DNA of 44,714 nucleotides from Pseudomonadota bacterium (GCA_963205295.1 CAUJIY010000142.1:1-44714), one strand, 5' to 3'. Counted from the stretch's first letter, positions 1 through 8,578 are shown. Notes: generated by a model from the letters alone, not told the origin. Translations and numbers: made by a program.

Positions 1-167
1 TCGCCGGCCGGTGTCAGCGCGAGATGCGGGACGCTGCTGCCGGGACCGGCGGGCGAGGGCAGGTCGACGAGCGGGCCCGTGACATCCGGGCCGGGGTCGC
101 GGGCGCAGCCACCGAGGAGGGCGGTACCGAGGGCCAGCGCGGCCACCAGGATGCGGCTGTGTGTCAT
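1..167 (-). CDS. Partial lipoprotein, N-terminal 55 residues only
   Basis: This leftward reading frame runs off the left edge of the window, so only the N-terminus is visible. It opens with a basic start (MTHSR), a hydrophobic stretch and a lipobox ending LLGGC at about residues 17-21, followed by a Pro/Gly/Asp-rich linker. This is the pattern of a signal-peptidase-II lipoprotein. The start at 167 is preferred over the ATG at 173 because a GGGGG run (174-178) sits about 6 bases before 167 but abuts 173. Nothing in the visible part identifies the mature function. Confidence 0.6.
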   Translation of the reverse strand, partial: MTHSRILVAALALGTALLGGCARDPGPDVTGPLVDLPSPAGPGSSVPHLALTPAG

Positions 168-311
168 GGTCATCCCCCGTATCGGACAGCGATGCGCGAG
201 TATACGGTCGGGGAGGCGATGACGAGTGGTCGATGGCACCGTGCCGCGTTCGACATCGTCCGGCGCTAGAATCCATGACTCGGCCGGGAACGGCTCGATC
301 CGGAGCAGGAC

Positions 312-782
312 ATGAAACAACGCCTCGACTTCAAGACCGCATCGCCAGGGGCCTTCGAGGCGATGCTGGGCCTCGAGACCTACGTGCGCGGCTGCGGCAT
401 CGAGCATGCGCTGCTCGAACTGGTGAAGACGCGGGTCTCGCAGCTCAACGGCTGCGCCCACTGTCTCGACATGCACACCAAGGACGCCCGCGCGGCGGCG
501 GAGACCGAACAGCGGCTGTACCTGCTGGCGGCCTGGCGCGAGGCGCCGTGCTACACCGGGCGCGAGCGTGCAGCCCTCGCCTGGGCGGAAGCGGTGACGC
601 AGATCGCCACGAACGGTGTGTCCGACGAGCTGTACGCCGAGGTCAGACGCCATTTCGACGAGAAGGCGCTGGTCGACCTGACGCTGGCGATCATCGGCAT
701 CAACGGCTGGAACCGTTTCGCGGTGCCGTTCCGCATCACGGTGGGCGACTACCAGCCGCGCCGTACTCATGACGTACGCTGA
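312..782 (+). CDS. Carboxymuconolactone decarboxylase / AhpD-like protein
   Basis: A 156-residue protein of the AhpD/CMD superfamily. The signature C48-A-H-C51-x3-H55 is present, preceded by a conserved Glu in the helix LLELVKTRVSQ. In this family the CxxC cysteines and the His form a peroxidase-type relay that reduces hydroperoxides using a lipoyl or other thiol partner. The length and the NGCAHCLDMH core match single-domain members often annotated as alkylhydroperoxidases. It lies 9 bases ahead of the NnrS gene and is probably co-transcribed, which suggests a link to oxidative or nitrosative stress (inference). The substrate cannot be told from the sequence. Confidence 0.88.
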   Translation: MKQRLDFKTASPGAFEAMLGLETYVRGCGIEHALLELVKTRVSQLNGCAHCLDMHTKDARAAAETEQRLYLLAAWREAPCYTGRERAALAWAEAVTQIATNGVSDELYAEVRRHFDEKALVDLTLAIIGINGWNRFAVPFRITVGDYQPRRTHDVR

Positions 783-791
783 CAGGCGTCC

Positions 792-1961
792 GTGATGCCG
801 AACAGGTCGCGCCGGGCATCGCCGGCGGACGCCGGCCGCCGGGTCGAGGCCTGGCGGCTGTTCTTTCCCTCGGCACTGGTGCTCGCGCCGGCCAACGTAC
901 TGCTCTGGCTGGCGGCCCGCGACGGCATCATCGCCCTGCCAGGTGCAGCCTCGGCGGGCTGGCATGGCGGCGAGATGATCTTCGGCTACGGCTTCGCCGT
1001 CATGGCGGGCTACCTCTTGCCGGCGCTGCCGGTTCCCTGGCTGCTCGCGCTCTGGACCTTGTGGCTCGCGGGCCGCCTGCTGGTGCTGCTGCCGCTCGCG
1101 GCCTTGCCGGCGCCGGTGGAGTTCCTCGTCGCCGCGGTTTTCCCCGTGGCGGTCGCCATCCTCGGTGCCGGGCGGTTCGGCGCCATCAAGCGCCTGCGCA
1201 ACCTGCCGTTCCCGCTGGTCATGGTGGCGCTCGCGCTCACGGCGGCGGCGGTGCTCGCGGTGCAGGCCGGCCTGCTGCCGCATCCGCTGCGCAGCCCGGC
1301 GGTGCTCGCCGCCACCATCGTGGCGCTCCTCATCATGCTCATGGGCGGCCGGCTGGTGCCGACGGCGACAGTTGGTGCGCTGCGTGCCCGCGGCCTCGTC
1401 GTGCGCATCGTGGTGCGCCCGGCCATCGAGCTCACGCTGTTCGTGCTGCTGCTCGCCTGGGTGCTGAGCGACGCCTTCCTCGGGCCGGTGCCGGCGGGAT
1501 TCCTCGCGCTGGCTGCCGGCGCCACGCTGGCCGTCGCCATGAGCCACTGGCACCTGGGGCGCACGCTGCACGATCCGCTGGTGTGGCCGCTGCACGCGGG
1601 TTTCGTCTGGCTCGTCGCCGGCTGTGCGCTGCTCGGGCTCGAGCGCCTCGGGGTCATCACCCTGCAGGGCGCCGGCGCGCTGCATGCACTGACGGCCGGT
1701 GGCATCGGTACCGTGACGCTGGCGATGATGGTGCGGGTGACGCGTTACCGCACCGGCATGCCGCGCTGGTCGCCGCTGGTCCTGCACGGCATGCAGCTGG
1801 TCCTGGCGCTTGCAGTCCTGCTCCGGGTCGGCAGTGGCTGGGTGGCCCCGGCGCAGCTGACGCCGCTGTTGTGGTTGTCGGCGACATGCTGGACGGCGGC
1901 CTACCTGCTCGGCGCCGGCCTGGTCATCCCGGCAGCCTGGCGCAATGGCGGGCAGCGCTGA
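792..1961 (+). CDS. nnrS: NnrS family haem-copper membrane protein
   Basis: A 389-residue polytopic inner-membrane protein with about 12 hydrophobic segments. The N-terminus has the NnrS layout: a W-R-L-F-F-P-S-A opening, then WHGGEMIFGYGFAVMAGYLL, in which the conserved H and E precede the second helix. NnrS proteins bind haem and copper and accompany denitrification or relieve nitric-oxide stress. The frame can start at GTG 792 or ATG 795, and neither has a strong ribosome-binding site. The AhpD-like gene directly upstream and a possible NnrR-type operator at 28694 elsewhere in the window fit an NO-response theme, but no site of that kind was seen directly before this gene. Confidence 0.85.
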   Translation: MMPNRSRRASPADAGRRVEAWRLFFPSALVLAPANVLLWLAARDGIIALPGAASAGWHGGEMIFGYGFAVMAGYLLPALPVPWLLALWTLWLAGRLLVLLPLAALPAPVEFLVAAVFPVAVAILGAGRFGAIKRLRNLPFPLVMVALALTAAAVLAVQAGLLPHPLRSPAVLAATIVALLIMLMGGRLVPTATVGALRARGLVVRIVVRPAIELTLFVLLLAWVLSDAFLGPVPAGFLALAAGATLAVAMSHWHLGRTLHDPLVWPLHAGFVWLVAGCALLGLERLGVITLQGAGALHALTAGGIGTVTLAMMVRVTRYRTGMPRWSPLVLHGMQLVLALAVLLRVGSGWVAPAQLTPLLWLSATCWTAAYLLGAGLVIPAAWRNGGQR

Positions 1962-1972
1962 GCGGGCCCGAT

Positions 1973-3349
1973 TCAACCGGGTCGCGGCTGCGGCGTGTCT
2001 TCACTGGCGGAGGCCGGGGGCGGCAGCGCCGGAAAACTCACCCGCACCTCGAAGCCCCGGCCCGCAGGGCCGGGCAGGAATGCCACCTCGGCCCGATGGA
2101 TCTCGGCGATGCGCCGCACGATCGACAATCCCAGGCCGCTGCCCGGGCCGGAGGTCTCGCCACGAAAGAATCGTTCGCCCAGACGCTGACGCTGATCGGC
2201 CGGGACTCCGGGCCCGGCATCGGCAACCGCCAGCGTCACGGCGCTGGGTGTGCCCGTGACGGTGACCCGTACCGGGCCGCGGCCGTGGCGCACGGCGTTC
2301 CAGAGCAGGTTGCCGACCAGGGTGACGAGCAGGTCGGGTTGCCCGTGCACAGTCACCTTGCCGGTCGACTCGAGCGCGATCTCGACATCGCTCGCCAGCG
2401 CGCCGGGTGCGACCTCGGCGATCGCCCGGCTGGCAATCGCCGCGAGATCGAGCTGGCCCGTGACCCGCATCGCTGATTCCTGCTCGACGCGTGCCAGCAT
2501 GAGCAACTGCTCCATCAGCGTGGCCATACGGTCGCAGGCGTGCAGGACGCTGTCCAGCGCATGGTCGCGCGTGGCGGTATCGTGCGTGCTGCGGGCCACC
2601 TCGGCCTGCGCGCGCAGCGCAGCCACCGGCTTGCGCAACTCGTGGGCAGCATCGGCAGTGAAGCGCCGTTCCAGTTCTGCGCTGCGCCGGATGCGCGCGA
2701 ACAGCTCGTTGAGGCGGCGTATCAACGGCGCGGCTTCGCCAGGTACATGCTCCAGGCCAAGGGGTTCGAGCGTGGCCGGGTCGCGGTGGCGGACCTGCTC
2801 GCCGAGATCGGCCAGCGGCCGCAGCGCCCGGCCAACACCCCACCACACGAGCAGCGCCAGCAGCGGCAGGGCCACGGCCAGCGGCAGCAGCGCATTGGCG
2901 ACCACCTGCGCCGCGATGCGGTCGCGCACGCCGTGATCCTCGGCGACCTCGATCAGCGCCGAATGCGACTTGTCCCAGGTGGTGAACACGCGCCACGGCC
3001 GGCCGGCCAGCGTCGTGTCGGAGAACCCTTCCTGCACGTCGCTGAGGCGCACGCCCGGGGCATCGGCTGATTTCACGGCCAGGCGTTCACCGCCCTCCCA
3101 CACCTGGAACGTGACCTCGTGACCGTATTCACCCATCTCCAGCAGGTCGTCGGTGTCCAGTTCCAGCAGTTCGTGACCGGCCTGTGCCGCGAGCACCGTG
3201 GAGGTGTGTGCGAGGTGTGCGTCGAGCAGGCGATCGACTTCGCGATGCGTGTCGATCCAGGTGACGACCGTGGCGAGCCCCCAGGTGACGATCAGGGCCA
3301 CGAGCAGCAGCCCCAGCAGCCGGCGGCGGATCGAGACCTCAGCCGCCAC
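1973..3349 (-). CDS. QseC-like sensor histidine kinase
   Basis: An inner-membrane sensor kinase of about 458 residues. An N-terminal helix (SIRRRLLGLLLVALIVTW) is followed by a periplasmic sensor of about 130 residues resembling the two-component sensor kinase N domain of QseC. A second helix (LLPLAVALPLLALLVWW), a HAMP-like linker, and the dimerisation helix with phospho-acceptor His about residue 236 (AAHELRKPVAAL, Lys where Thr is usual) come next. The ATP-binding domain keeps its N-box (NLLWNAVRHG), G1 (DAGPGV) and G2 (GSGLGLSIV). The frame is open to GTG 3388, but GTG 3349 overlaps the response-regulator stop and places the basic SIRRR segment at the N-terminus, so it is preferred. It is the cognate kinase of the regulator at 3339-4019. 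Confidence 0.85.
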   Translation of the reverse strand: MAAEVSIRRRLLGLLLVALIVTWGLATVVTWIDTHREVDRLLDAHLAHTSTVLAAQAGHELLELDTDDLLEMGEYGHEVTFQVWEGGERLAVKSADAPGVRLSDVQEGFSDTTLAGRPWRVFTTWDKSHSALIEVAEDHGVRDRIAAQVVANALLPLAVALPLLALLVWWGVGRALRPLADLGEQVRHRDPATLEPLGLEHVPGEAAPLIRRLNELFARIRRSAELERRFTADAAHELRKPVAALRAQAEVARSTHDTATRDHALDSVLHACDRMATLMEQLLMLARVEQESAMRVTGQLDLAAIASRAIAEVAPGALASDVEIALESTGKVTVHGQPDLLVTLVGNLLWNAVRHGRGPVRVTVTGTPSAVTLAVADAGPGVPADQRQRLGERFFRGETSGPGSGLGLSIVRRIAEIHRAEVAFLPGPAGRGFEVRVSFPALPPPASASEDTPQPRPG

Positions 3350-4019
3350 GGCGCGGTCCGTCGTCACGGGGCATGAGATAACCGACACCGCGGACGGTGC
3401 GGATGATTTCCGGGGCCAGCTTGCGGCGCAGGTGGTGCACGAACACCTCGATGGCGTTGCTCTCCAGCGTGCGATCCCACTCGTAGAGCCGGTTCAGGAT
3501 CTGCTCGCGGGTCAGCACCCGGCCGCTGTTGAGCATGAGTTCCCGCAGCAGGTCGAACTCCCGCGCATTGAGTTCGACCTCGCGGTCGCGAAACGTCACG
3601 CGCCGCGTCGCGACCTCGAGCGTGACGTCGCCGACGCAGAGCGCACCGCCCCCCTGGCCGTGGGCGCGGCGTACCAGGGCGCGCAGCCGCGCGGCCAACT
3701 CGGCGATGGCGACCGGCTTGATGACGTAGTCGTCGGCGCCGCTGTCGAGCCCCGCGACCCGGTCCTCGATCGCGTCGCGGGCGGTCAGGACCAGCACCGG
3801 CACGTGGGTGCCACGGCTGCGCAGTCCGCGCAGGACCTCCAGCCCGCCGCGCCTCGGCAGCCCGAGGTCGAGCACGACCGCCGAGAACTCCCCGGTACGC
3901 AGGGCGGTGTCCGCGGCGATGCCGTCGCGTACCCAGTCCACGGCGAAGCCGCTTTCGCGCAGGCCCGCCTGCAGGGCATCGCCCAGCAATTCGTCATCCT
4001 CTACGACCAGTACGTGCAT
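3339..4019 (-). CDS. QseB-like OmpR/PhoB-family response regulator
   Basis: A 226-residue DNA-binding response regulator. The receiver domain (1-~115) has the acidic pocket E7/D8/D9, phospho-acceptor Asp51 (VVLDLGLP), the switch Thr in VLTAR and the Lys in YVIKP. A winged-helix domain follows, with the usual ending in which RTVRGVGYLM forms the wing. The layout and loop sequences are closest to QseB/PmrA. Its stop overlaps the start of the kinase gene. It follows the cytochrome genes by only 23 bases, so the pair is probably part of the same transcript. A direct repeat at 5687-5703 in front of that operon is a plausible target. Confidence 0.92.
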   Translation of the reverse strand: MHVLVVEDDELLGDALQAGLRESGFAVDWVRDGIAADTALRTGEFSAVVLDLGLPRRGGLEVLRGLRSRGTHVPVLVLTARDAIEDRVAGLDSGADDYVIKPVAIAELAARLRALVRRAHGQGGGALCVGDVTLEVATRRVTFRDREVELNAREFDLLRELMLNSGRVLTREQILNRLYEWDRTLESNAIEVFVHHLRRKLAPEIIRTVRGVGYLMPRDDGPRRGG

Positions 4020-4042
4020 CGCGGTCCTGGTGAGTCAGCGGC

Positions 4043-4738
4043 TCAGTCATCGTCGACCAGGTCGAGTGCGGCGACCTGAGCCGGCCGGGCATCGTCGCTG
4101 TCTGCTGCGGCGGCGGGGCCACCGCCCGCCAGCGTCCAGCTCCAGAAGCCGAGCACGGCGGTGAGCACGAGAGCGCCCACTCCCACGGCACTGCTGCGGA
4201 TCGCTGCAGCGGCTTCGCCCTTCTTGTAACCGGTCACCATGGCGCCGGCAAGGTTCTCGTGGTGCAGCAGGCTCTCGACCAGGACCCCCGCGACGTGCGC
4301 GAACACCACCAGCAGCCAGGCGTTGGCGAAAACCTCGTGGGCTTCCTCCAGCACATCGCCGCCGATCTCGTTGAAGGTGAGATAGCCGCTCGCCCCGGTC
4401 AGCACGGCCAGGCCGAGGATCACCCAGATCGCGACGCTCCCGGCCGGGTTGTGGCCGAGATGGCGGGCGCGGGCGCGGTCGGGCAGGCTGCGCAGGTAAG
4501 CCAGCACCTGCGCGGGACGGAAGGCGAAGGACCCGAAGCGCGCATAGCGGGTGCCGATGAAGCCCCACAGCAGGCGGAACGCCACCAGGCCCAGCACCGT
4601 GTAGCCGAACATGACGTGGATGTTGCGCAGCCGCTCGGACTCGGCGAGCAGGTACGCACCGGTGAAGCTGCCTGCCAGGATCCAGTGAAACGCGCGGACC
4701 GGCAGGTCCCAGATCAATGCCTTGTCATCCTGTTCCAT
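4043..4738 (-). CDS. Cytochrome b561-family diheme membrane protein (SHP/DHC partner)
   Basis: A 231-residue inner-membrane b-type cytochrome. Four hydrophobic helices carry paired histidines, including one in FHWILAGSF, one in NIHVMFGYTV and others in the last two helices (EEAHEVF, VFAHVAGVLVESLLHH). These match the b561/CybB haem ligand pattern. A fifth helix near the C-terminus is followed by an acidic tail. An excellent ribosome-binding site (AAGGAGG) sits about 7 bases before the ATG. In SHP/DHC gene clusters this protein is thought to pass electrons from the quinone pool to the periplasmic dihaem cytochrome encoded just upstream. Confidence 0.9.
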   Translation of the reverse strand: MEQDDKALIWDLPVRAFHWILAGSFTGAYLLAESERLRNIHVMFGYTVLGLVAFRLLWGFIGTRYARFGSFAFRPAQVLAYLRSLPDRARARHLGHNPAGSVAIWVILGLAVLTGASGYLTFNEIGGDVLEEAHEVFANAWLLVVFAHVAGVLVESLLHHENLAGAMVTGYKKGEAAAAIRSSAVGVGALVLTAVLGFWSWTLAGGGPAAAADSDDARPAQVAALDLVDDD

Positions 4739-4750
4739 GATGTACCTCCT

Positions 4751-5227
4751 TCAGGGAATACGGATTTCGTCTTCGTCGAAACTGCCGCGTTCGGCCTGCG
4801 TGTGGCAGGCACCGCAGTTGGCGGGGCTGCCGATGGCCGGGGATCGCCACTTCGCCGTGGCCACCTCGTCGTGTTCCCCGCGGAACCACGGCGTCTCCGT
4901 GATGCGCAGGGGCGGTGCCGTCACGCCGTCTTTCGACCGGCCTGCGTTCGCCACCAGGAATGCCTCGATGGCGGCGGCGCGCTGCGGCTCGAGGCTCGCG
5001 TCGCTCCCGAAGTGATCGCCGAGTCCCTGCATCAGGCGCTGCCAGGAGCCGGCCGGCAGCAGGCGCGGCGGGTAGGCGATGTGGCAGCTGCCACACTCCT
5101 CCTGCCATGCCGGATCGGCCGGGGATGGTTTGCGCTTGCCGTCGGCCACCGCTGGCGCCGTTGCCGCCGCCAGCAGCGTCGCCGTGACCAGGATCACCAA
5201 CGGATACATCCGAACGGGGATATTCAT
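4751..5227 (-). CDS. Periplasmic dihaem cytochrome c (DHC family)
   Basis: A 158-residue exported protein with a cleavable signal (hydrophobic core VILVTATLLAAATAPAVA) and two CxxCH haem sites at C45-G-S-C-H49 and C138-G-A-C-H142. The spacing and the WQEECGSCHIAYPP opening are those of the DHC family (Pfam dihaem cytochrome c). DHC is the proposed direct electron donor to SHP. A strong AAGGAGG site lies 8 bases before the ATG. The gene is 16 bases downstream of the SHP gene and 12 bases upstream of the b561 gene, so the three form one operon. Confidence 0.92.
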   Translation of the reverse strand: MNIPVRMYPLVILVTATLLAAATAPAVADGKRKPSPADPAWQEECGSCHIAYPPRLLPAGSWQRLMQGLGDHFGSDASLEPQRAAAIEAFLVANAGRSKDGVTAPPLRITETPWFRGEHDEVATAKWRSPAIGSPANCGACHTQAERGSFDEDEIRIP

Positions 5228-5243
5228 GCCATGTCCTCCTTAG

Positions 5244-5639
5244 TTATTTGCCGAGCGAGCGCAGGTAGGCGATCACGTCGCCCTGTTCCTGCGGCGTGCA
5301 TTCACGCGCGAAGACGTCCTTGCAGTTGCGCCGGAACCATTTGGCGACCTTGGCCGGGTCGCCGAGGCGCTCGGGGTTGACCGCCGGAGCCATTGGCGCG
5401 ATGGCCTTGCCGGTCACCGTGTGCCGGCCGGGGTTGCGGGGGTCGGCGGTGTGGCAGGTGGCGCAGCTCCAGTCCCTGCCGCGGGTCGTGAACAGCTGTT
5501 CACCGCGCCCGGCGGAAAAGCTGCCCGAGTCGCCGCCGGCCTGTGTCGCCGGCACGATCCCGGGCGGATCGGCAGCCAACGCGGGGCCTGCGGCGGCGAG
5601 CAGCAGGATGAGCTGGAACAGGACGATGCGTGATGCCAT
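5244..5639 (-). CDS. shp: SHP-type (DUF1924) monohaem cytochrome c
   Basis: A 131-residue periplasmic cytochrome with a signal peptide ending about residue 23 and a single haem site C59-A-T-C-H63. The conserved downstream block TGKAIAPMAPAVNPERL, then WFRRNC, and finally ECTPQEQGD, match the sphaeroides haem protein (SHP, DUF1924) family. SHP is a high-spin cytochrome that binds oxygen and other small ligands and uses an Asn as a displaceable axial ligand. Asn105, next to Cys106, is the candidate here, and Cys106/Cys114 could form the family's disulfide. It is first in the SHP-DHC-b561 operon and has an AGGAG site before the ATG. The gene name is by family resemblance. Confidence 0.88.
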   Translation of the reverse strand: MASRIVLFQLILLLAAAGPALAADPPGIVPATQAGGDSGSFSAGRGEQLFTTRGRDWSCATCHTADPRNPGRHTVTGKAIAPMAPAVNPERLGDPAKVAKWFRRNCKDVFARECTPQEQGDVIAYLRSLGK

Positions 5640-5686
5640 GGACGGATCTCCTCGCAGCGGGTCTGGAGATACCGTAGGCAGGGCAC

Positions 5687-5703
5687 ATTAGTCAGAGATT
5701 AAT
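5687..5703 (-). promoter_or_regulatory. Candidate QseB/PmrA-type binding site before the SHP operon
   Basis: Read leftward this is ATTAAT-CTCTG-ACTAAT, a direct hexamer repeat with a 5-base spacer and 11-base period. That is the geometry of PmrA/QseB boxes (two YTTAAK-like half-sites separated by 5 bases). It ends 48 bases before the SHP start codon, with a possible -10 (TACGGT, 5676-5671) just downstream. The region is noticeably AT-rich against its surroundings. The match to the encoded OmpR-family regulator is inference. Confidence 0.45.
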
Positions 5704-5964
5704 TGCCGTATCCCGTGGGTCGACGATGCGGGGAGAGTGCAAGGGGAGGCATACTACCGACCAGCATGACTCGACCGAGGCTCACCGTTGCACGTGCTGC
5801 CGACAGCGCCGATCGCGGACGGCACGACGCACCCGATGCCAGGGCCGGGGCGTCCCTCGCCCGTGTCGGGCCCATGGGGTTCGCACAACGCTGGCGACCG
5901 GGAGTGATGGAGGATCCGCCGTTCGCCGTGGGCTGCATCCTCACCCTGCCATGGTGAGTGCCGC
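5704..5964. other. Intergenic region with no recognised gene
   Basis: Several short open frames cross this stretch on both strands, but none has a ribosome-binding site together with a recognisable protein, and their compositions (Arg/Pro/Ala-rich) look like high-GC noise. It separates the leftward SHP operon from the rightward YkgJ-type gene and presumably holds their promoters. Confidence 0.5.
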
Positions 5965-6381
5965 ATGAACTGGCGGGAGGAGGGCGTGCGTTTCGCCTGC
6001 CAGGGATCCGGGCGCTGCTGCGTGTCGCGCGGTGCCTATGGCTGGGTGTATCTCACGCTCGTCGACCGGCAGCGGCTGGCGCAGGCGCTCGGCATCCCGA
6101 CGCGGCAGTTCACCCGCGAGTACTGCGCGAAGACCGACGGGCTCTTTCACCTCCGCGACGACGGGCCGGACTGCCGGTTCCTCGTCGACCGGCGCTGCAG
6201 TGTCTACGAAGCCCGCCCGACCCAGTGCCGCACCTGGCCGTTCTGGCCGGAGAACATGAGTGCGAAGGCCTGGACGGCGATCGCCGCCGAATGTCCGGGC
6301 GTCGGCAAGGGGCGCGTGGTTCCAGTCGAGGAGATCCGCCGCCTGTTGCGCGAGCAGCGCGCATCGACTGCGCGTTTATAA
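5965..6381 (+). CDS. YkgJ-type cysteine-cluster protein
   Basis: A 138-residue protein of the YkgJ / UPF0153 family (putative zinc- or iron-chelating domain). The N-terminal cysteines occur in FACQGSGRCC (C12, C18, C19), and two further cysteines lie in the CSVYEARPTQCRTWPFWP block, which is the family's most conserved stretch. No signal peptide is present, so it is probably cytoplasmic. A GGTGAG sequence lies 5-11 bases before the ATG. The biochemical role of this family is not established. Confidence 0.85.
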   Translation: MNWREEGVRFACQGSGRCCVSRGAYGWVYLTLVDRQRLAQALGIPTRQFTREYCAKTDGLFHLRDDGPDCRFLVDRRCSVYEARPTQCRTWPFWPENMSAKAWTAIAAECPGVGKGRVVPVEEIRRLLREQRASTARL

Positions 6382-6391
6382 GGCGTGCGGG

Positions 6392-6532
6392 GTCGGGGCT
6401 TGCGCCCCTCCCACAGCAGGCACCTCCACACCCTGTGTAGGAGCGACGCAAGTCGCGACTCCCCTGGTCGGGGCTTGCGCCCCTCCCACAGCAGGGACAT
6501 CCGCAATCTGTGGGGGCGACGCGGGTTGCGAC
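6392..6532. repeat. REP cluster, two doublets (types B and A)
   Basis: Two inverted doublets of short palindromes. Type B (GTCGGGGCTTGCGCCCCTCC followed by CACAG) occurs at 6392-6416 and 6467-6491. Type A (TGTRGGAGCGACGCAAGTCG followed by CGAC) occurs at about 6434-6459 and, degenerate, at 6509-6532. Both share the head GTGGGAG on the appropriate strand followed by a hairpin. They resemble REP/BIME elements of gammaproteobacteria. Confidence 0.8.
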
Positions 6533-6583
6533 GGGTCGCTGCGCGAGGCATCATCGGGACATCCCGTGCAGGTGGGGCAGGCG

Positions 6584-8578
6584 ATGGGATCGCGATCCGG
6601 TTTGCCCGGTGAGTCGCTCGCGCTGGCTCAGGCCGGTCTGGTGACGATACTGCTGCTCGTGGCGCTGCAAGCTCCTGCGGAGCTGCCACCGAAACTCCCG
6701 GTCGAGGCGTTCGCCCGGCTGCCAGTCATGAGCGACGTGGCGATCTCGCCGGGCGGCCGTCACGTCGCAGCCGCCATTCCGGACAAGAGCGGCAACTACG
6801 CCGTCGTCATCTTCGATCTCACGCAGATCGGGAAGAAGCCGCCGCTGGTCGCTTCCACGGGCGACTGGGATGTGAACTGGCTGCGGTGGAAGTCGGACGA
6901 CCGCCTGCTCGTCAGCGGCCGCCACAGCCAGTTCGACGGCTATGTCGGCATCGTCCAGACGCGCCTGATCGCGGTGAATGCCGATGGCTCGAAGCTCGAG
7001 TGGCTGGTCAAGCCGCGCAATCTCGGGCTGACGGTATCGGCACGTCCGTTGGATGCCGATCAGGTGGTCGACTTCCTGCCGGACGACCCGCAGCACCTGC
7101 TCATGGGTTTCAGCCTCGGGGATTCGTCGGGGCCGCAGCTCTACCGCGTCGATATCGTGAACAACCGCCGCGAAGTGGTCGAGGGTGGCAAGCCCTGGAT
7201 CCAGTGGTGGTGGCCGGACCGCGCCGGTCGCGTGCGCCTGGCCCGGGGCTACGACGGCTACGGCACGTTCGATGCGCGGCTGAAGACCTATTACCGGCCA
7301 GCGGTGGACGCCGACTGGCAGGAAATATGGGATGAGACGACCTCCGGCAAGACCTTCCGGCCCGTCGTGTTCGACAGGGCGGACCCCGACGTCATCCTGG
7401 TCCGCTCGGATCACGACAGCGGTCGCCAGGGCCTCTACCGCTTCCGGCTGAGCACCCGCGAGTTCATCGGGAAGCTGTTCCTGCATCCCGAGGTGGACCT
7501 GGCCGGGGTCGAAATGGATGCGCGCGGCCGCGACATCGAAGGTGTCCACTACGTCACGGACGTCGGTCGCGTCGAGTGGTTTTCCCCTGCGATGGCGGCG
7601 ATTCACAGCGACCTCGCAGCGCAATTGCCGGGCTGGGCCATCTCGATCGAAAGCCGCACCTTCGACGATGCGCGGATGGTCGTGTTCGCCGGCGCGTCCG
7701 ATCATTCCGGCCGCTATTACCTCTACGAACCGGCCAGCGGCAGCTTGCGCCTGTTCTCCAATACCTATCCCGAGCTCGACGAGTACGATCTCGCCCGACC
7801 CACGGCGGTGCGCTACCAGGCCCGCGATGGCCTGGAGATCCCCGCCTACCTCACGCTGCCGCGCGGAGTGCGTAACCCGCCCGAGCAGCCCCTGCCCGCG
7901 GTCGTGCTTCCGCATGGCGGTCCGGAGGCCCGCGACTACGCGGCTTTCGACCCGGAAGTGCAGTTGCTGGCCAATCGCGGTTACGCCGTCCTGCAGATGA
8001 ACTTCCGCGGCTCTGCCGGTTATGGCACCGCATTCCGGCAGGCTGGTGCGCAGGAGTGGGGCGACGCCATCCAGGACGACATCACCGACGGCGCACGCTG
8101 GCTGATCGAGAAGAAGATTGCCGACCCTGCCAGGATCTGCATCGTCGGCGGCAGCTTCGGTGGCTACGCTGCGCTGATGGGCGTGGTCAGGGAACCGGCA
8201 CTGTACCGCTGCGCTGTCAGCGTGAACGGCCTGACCGACCTGCCCGGCTTTCTCGAGATCATCGGCCGCTACGGCGGCGACCGGCGCTGGTATGCGGAGC
8301 GGATCGGAAAGTACTGGAACGATGGGCGGAAGCTTGCGCAAAACTCACCGGCCAGGCGCGCCGGGGACATCCGCGCGCCGATTCTCCTGGTCCAGGCCGA
8401 CGAAGACAGCGTCGTGCCACCCACGCAGGCGGTGAAGATGGCCGATGCGCTGCAGGAAGCCGGCAGGACTTTCCGCTACGTGAAGCTGAAGAACGAGGAC
8501 CACTGGCTCAGCCACGGCCCGACGCGCCTGCAGTACTTCCGGGAACTCGACGCGTTCCTGGCCGAACAGCTGCACTGA
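6584..8578 (+). CDS. S9 family prolyl oligopeptidase, exported
   Basis: A 664-residue serine peptidase. The N-terminus carries a signal-like hydrophobic stretch (AGLVTILLLVALQAPA), pointing to export. Residues ~30-390 form the beta-propeller and the C-terminal ~250 residues the alpha/beta-hydrolase. The catalytic triad is visible as Ser524 in GGSFGGYAAL, Asp608 in ADEDSVVP and His640 in NEDHWLSH. The open frame extends upstream to 6260 but would then read through the YkgJ gene end and the REP cluster, so ATG 6584, with a purine-rich GGTGGGGCAGG before it, is the sensible start. The family cleaves short peptides, often after Pro or from acylated N-termini; the exact preference is unknown. Confidence 0.88.
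   Translation: MGSRSGLPGESLALAQAGLVTILLLVALQAPAELPPKLPVEAFARLPVMSDVAISPGGRHVAAAIPDKSGNYAVVIFDLTQIGKKPPLVASTGDWDVNWLRWKSDDRLLVSGRHSQFDGYVGIVQTRLIAVNADGSKLEWLVKPRNLGLTVSARPLDADQVVDFLPDDPQHLLMGFSLGDSSGPQLYRVDIVNNRREVVEGGKPWIQWWWPDRAGRVRLARGYDGYGTFDARLKTYYRPAVDADWQEIWDETTSGKTFRPVVFDRADPDVILVRSDHDSGRQGLYRFRLSTREFIGKLFLHPEVDLAGVEMDARGRDIEGVHYVTDVGRVEWFSPAMAAIHSDLAAQLPGWAISIESRTFDDARMVVFAGASDHSGRYYLYEPASGSLRLFSNTYPELDEYDLARPTAVRYQARDGLEIPAYLTLPRGVRNPPEQPLPAVVLPHGGPEARDYAAFDPEVQLLANRGYAVLQMNFRGSAGYGTAFRQAGAQEWGDAIQDDITDGARWLIEKKIADPARICIVGGSFGGYAALMGVVREPALYRCAVSVNGLTDLPGFLEIIGRYGGDRRWYAERIGKYWNDGRKLAQNSPARRAGDIRAPILLVQADEDSVVPPTQAVKMADALQEAGRTFRYVKLKNEDHWLSHGPTRLQYFRELDAFLAEQLH

Noticed and set aside
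5703-5957. Short open frame in the gap after the SHP operon
   Set aside because: Overlapping frames on both strands, no ribosome-binding site, Arg/Ala/Pro-biased composition and no recognisable family.
6260-6583. N-terminal extension of the S9 peptidase frame
   Set aside because: It would translate the end of the YkgJ-type gene and the REP palindromes; the signal-like sequence begins after ATG 6584.
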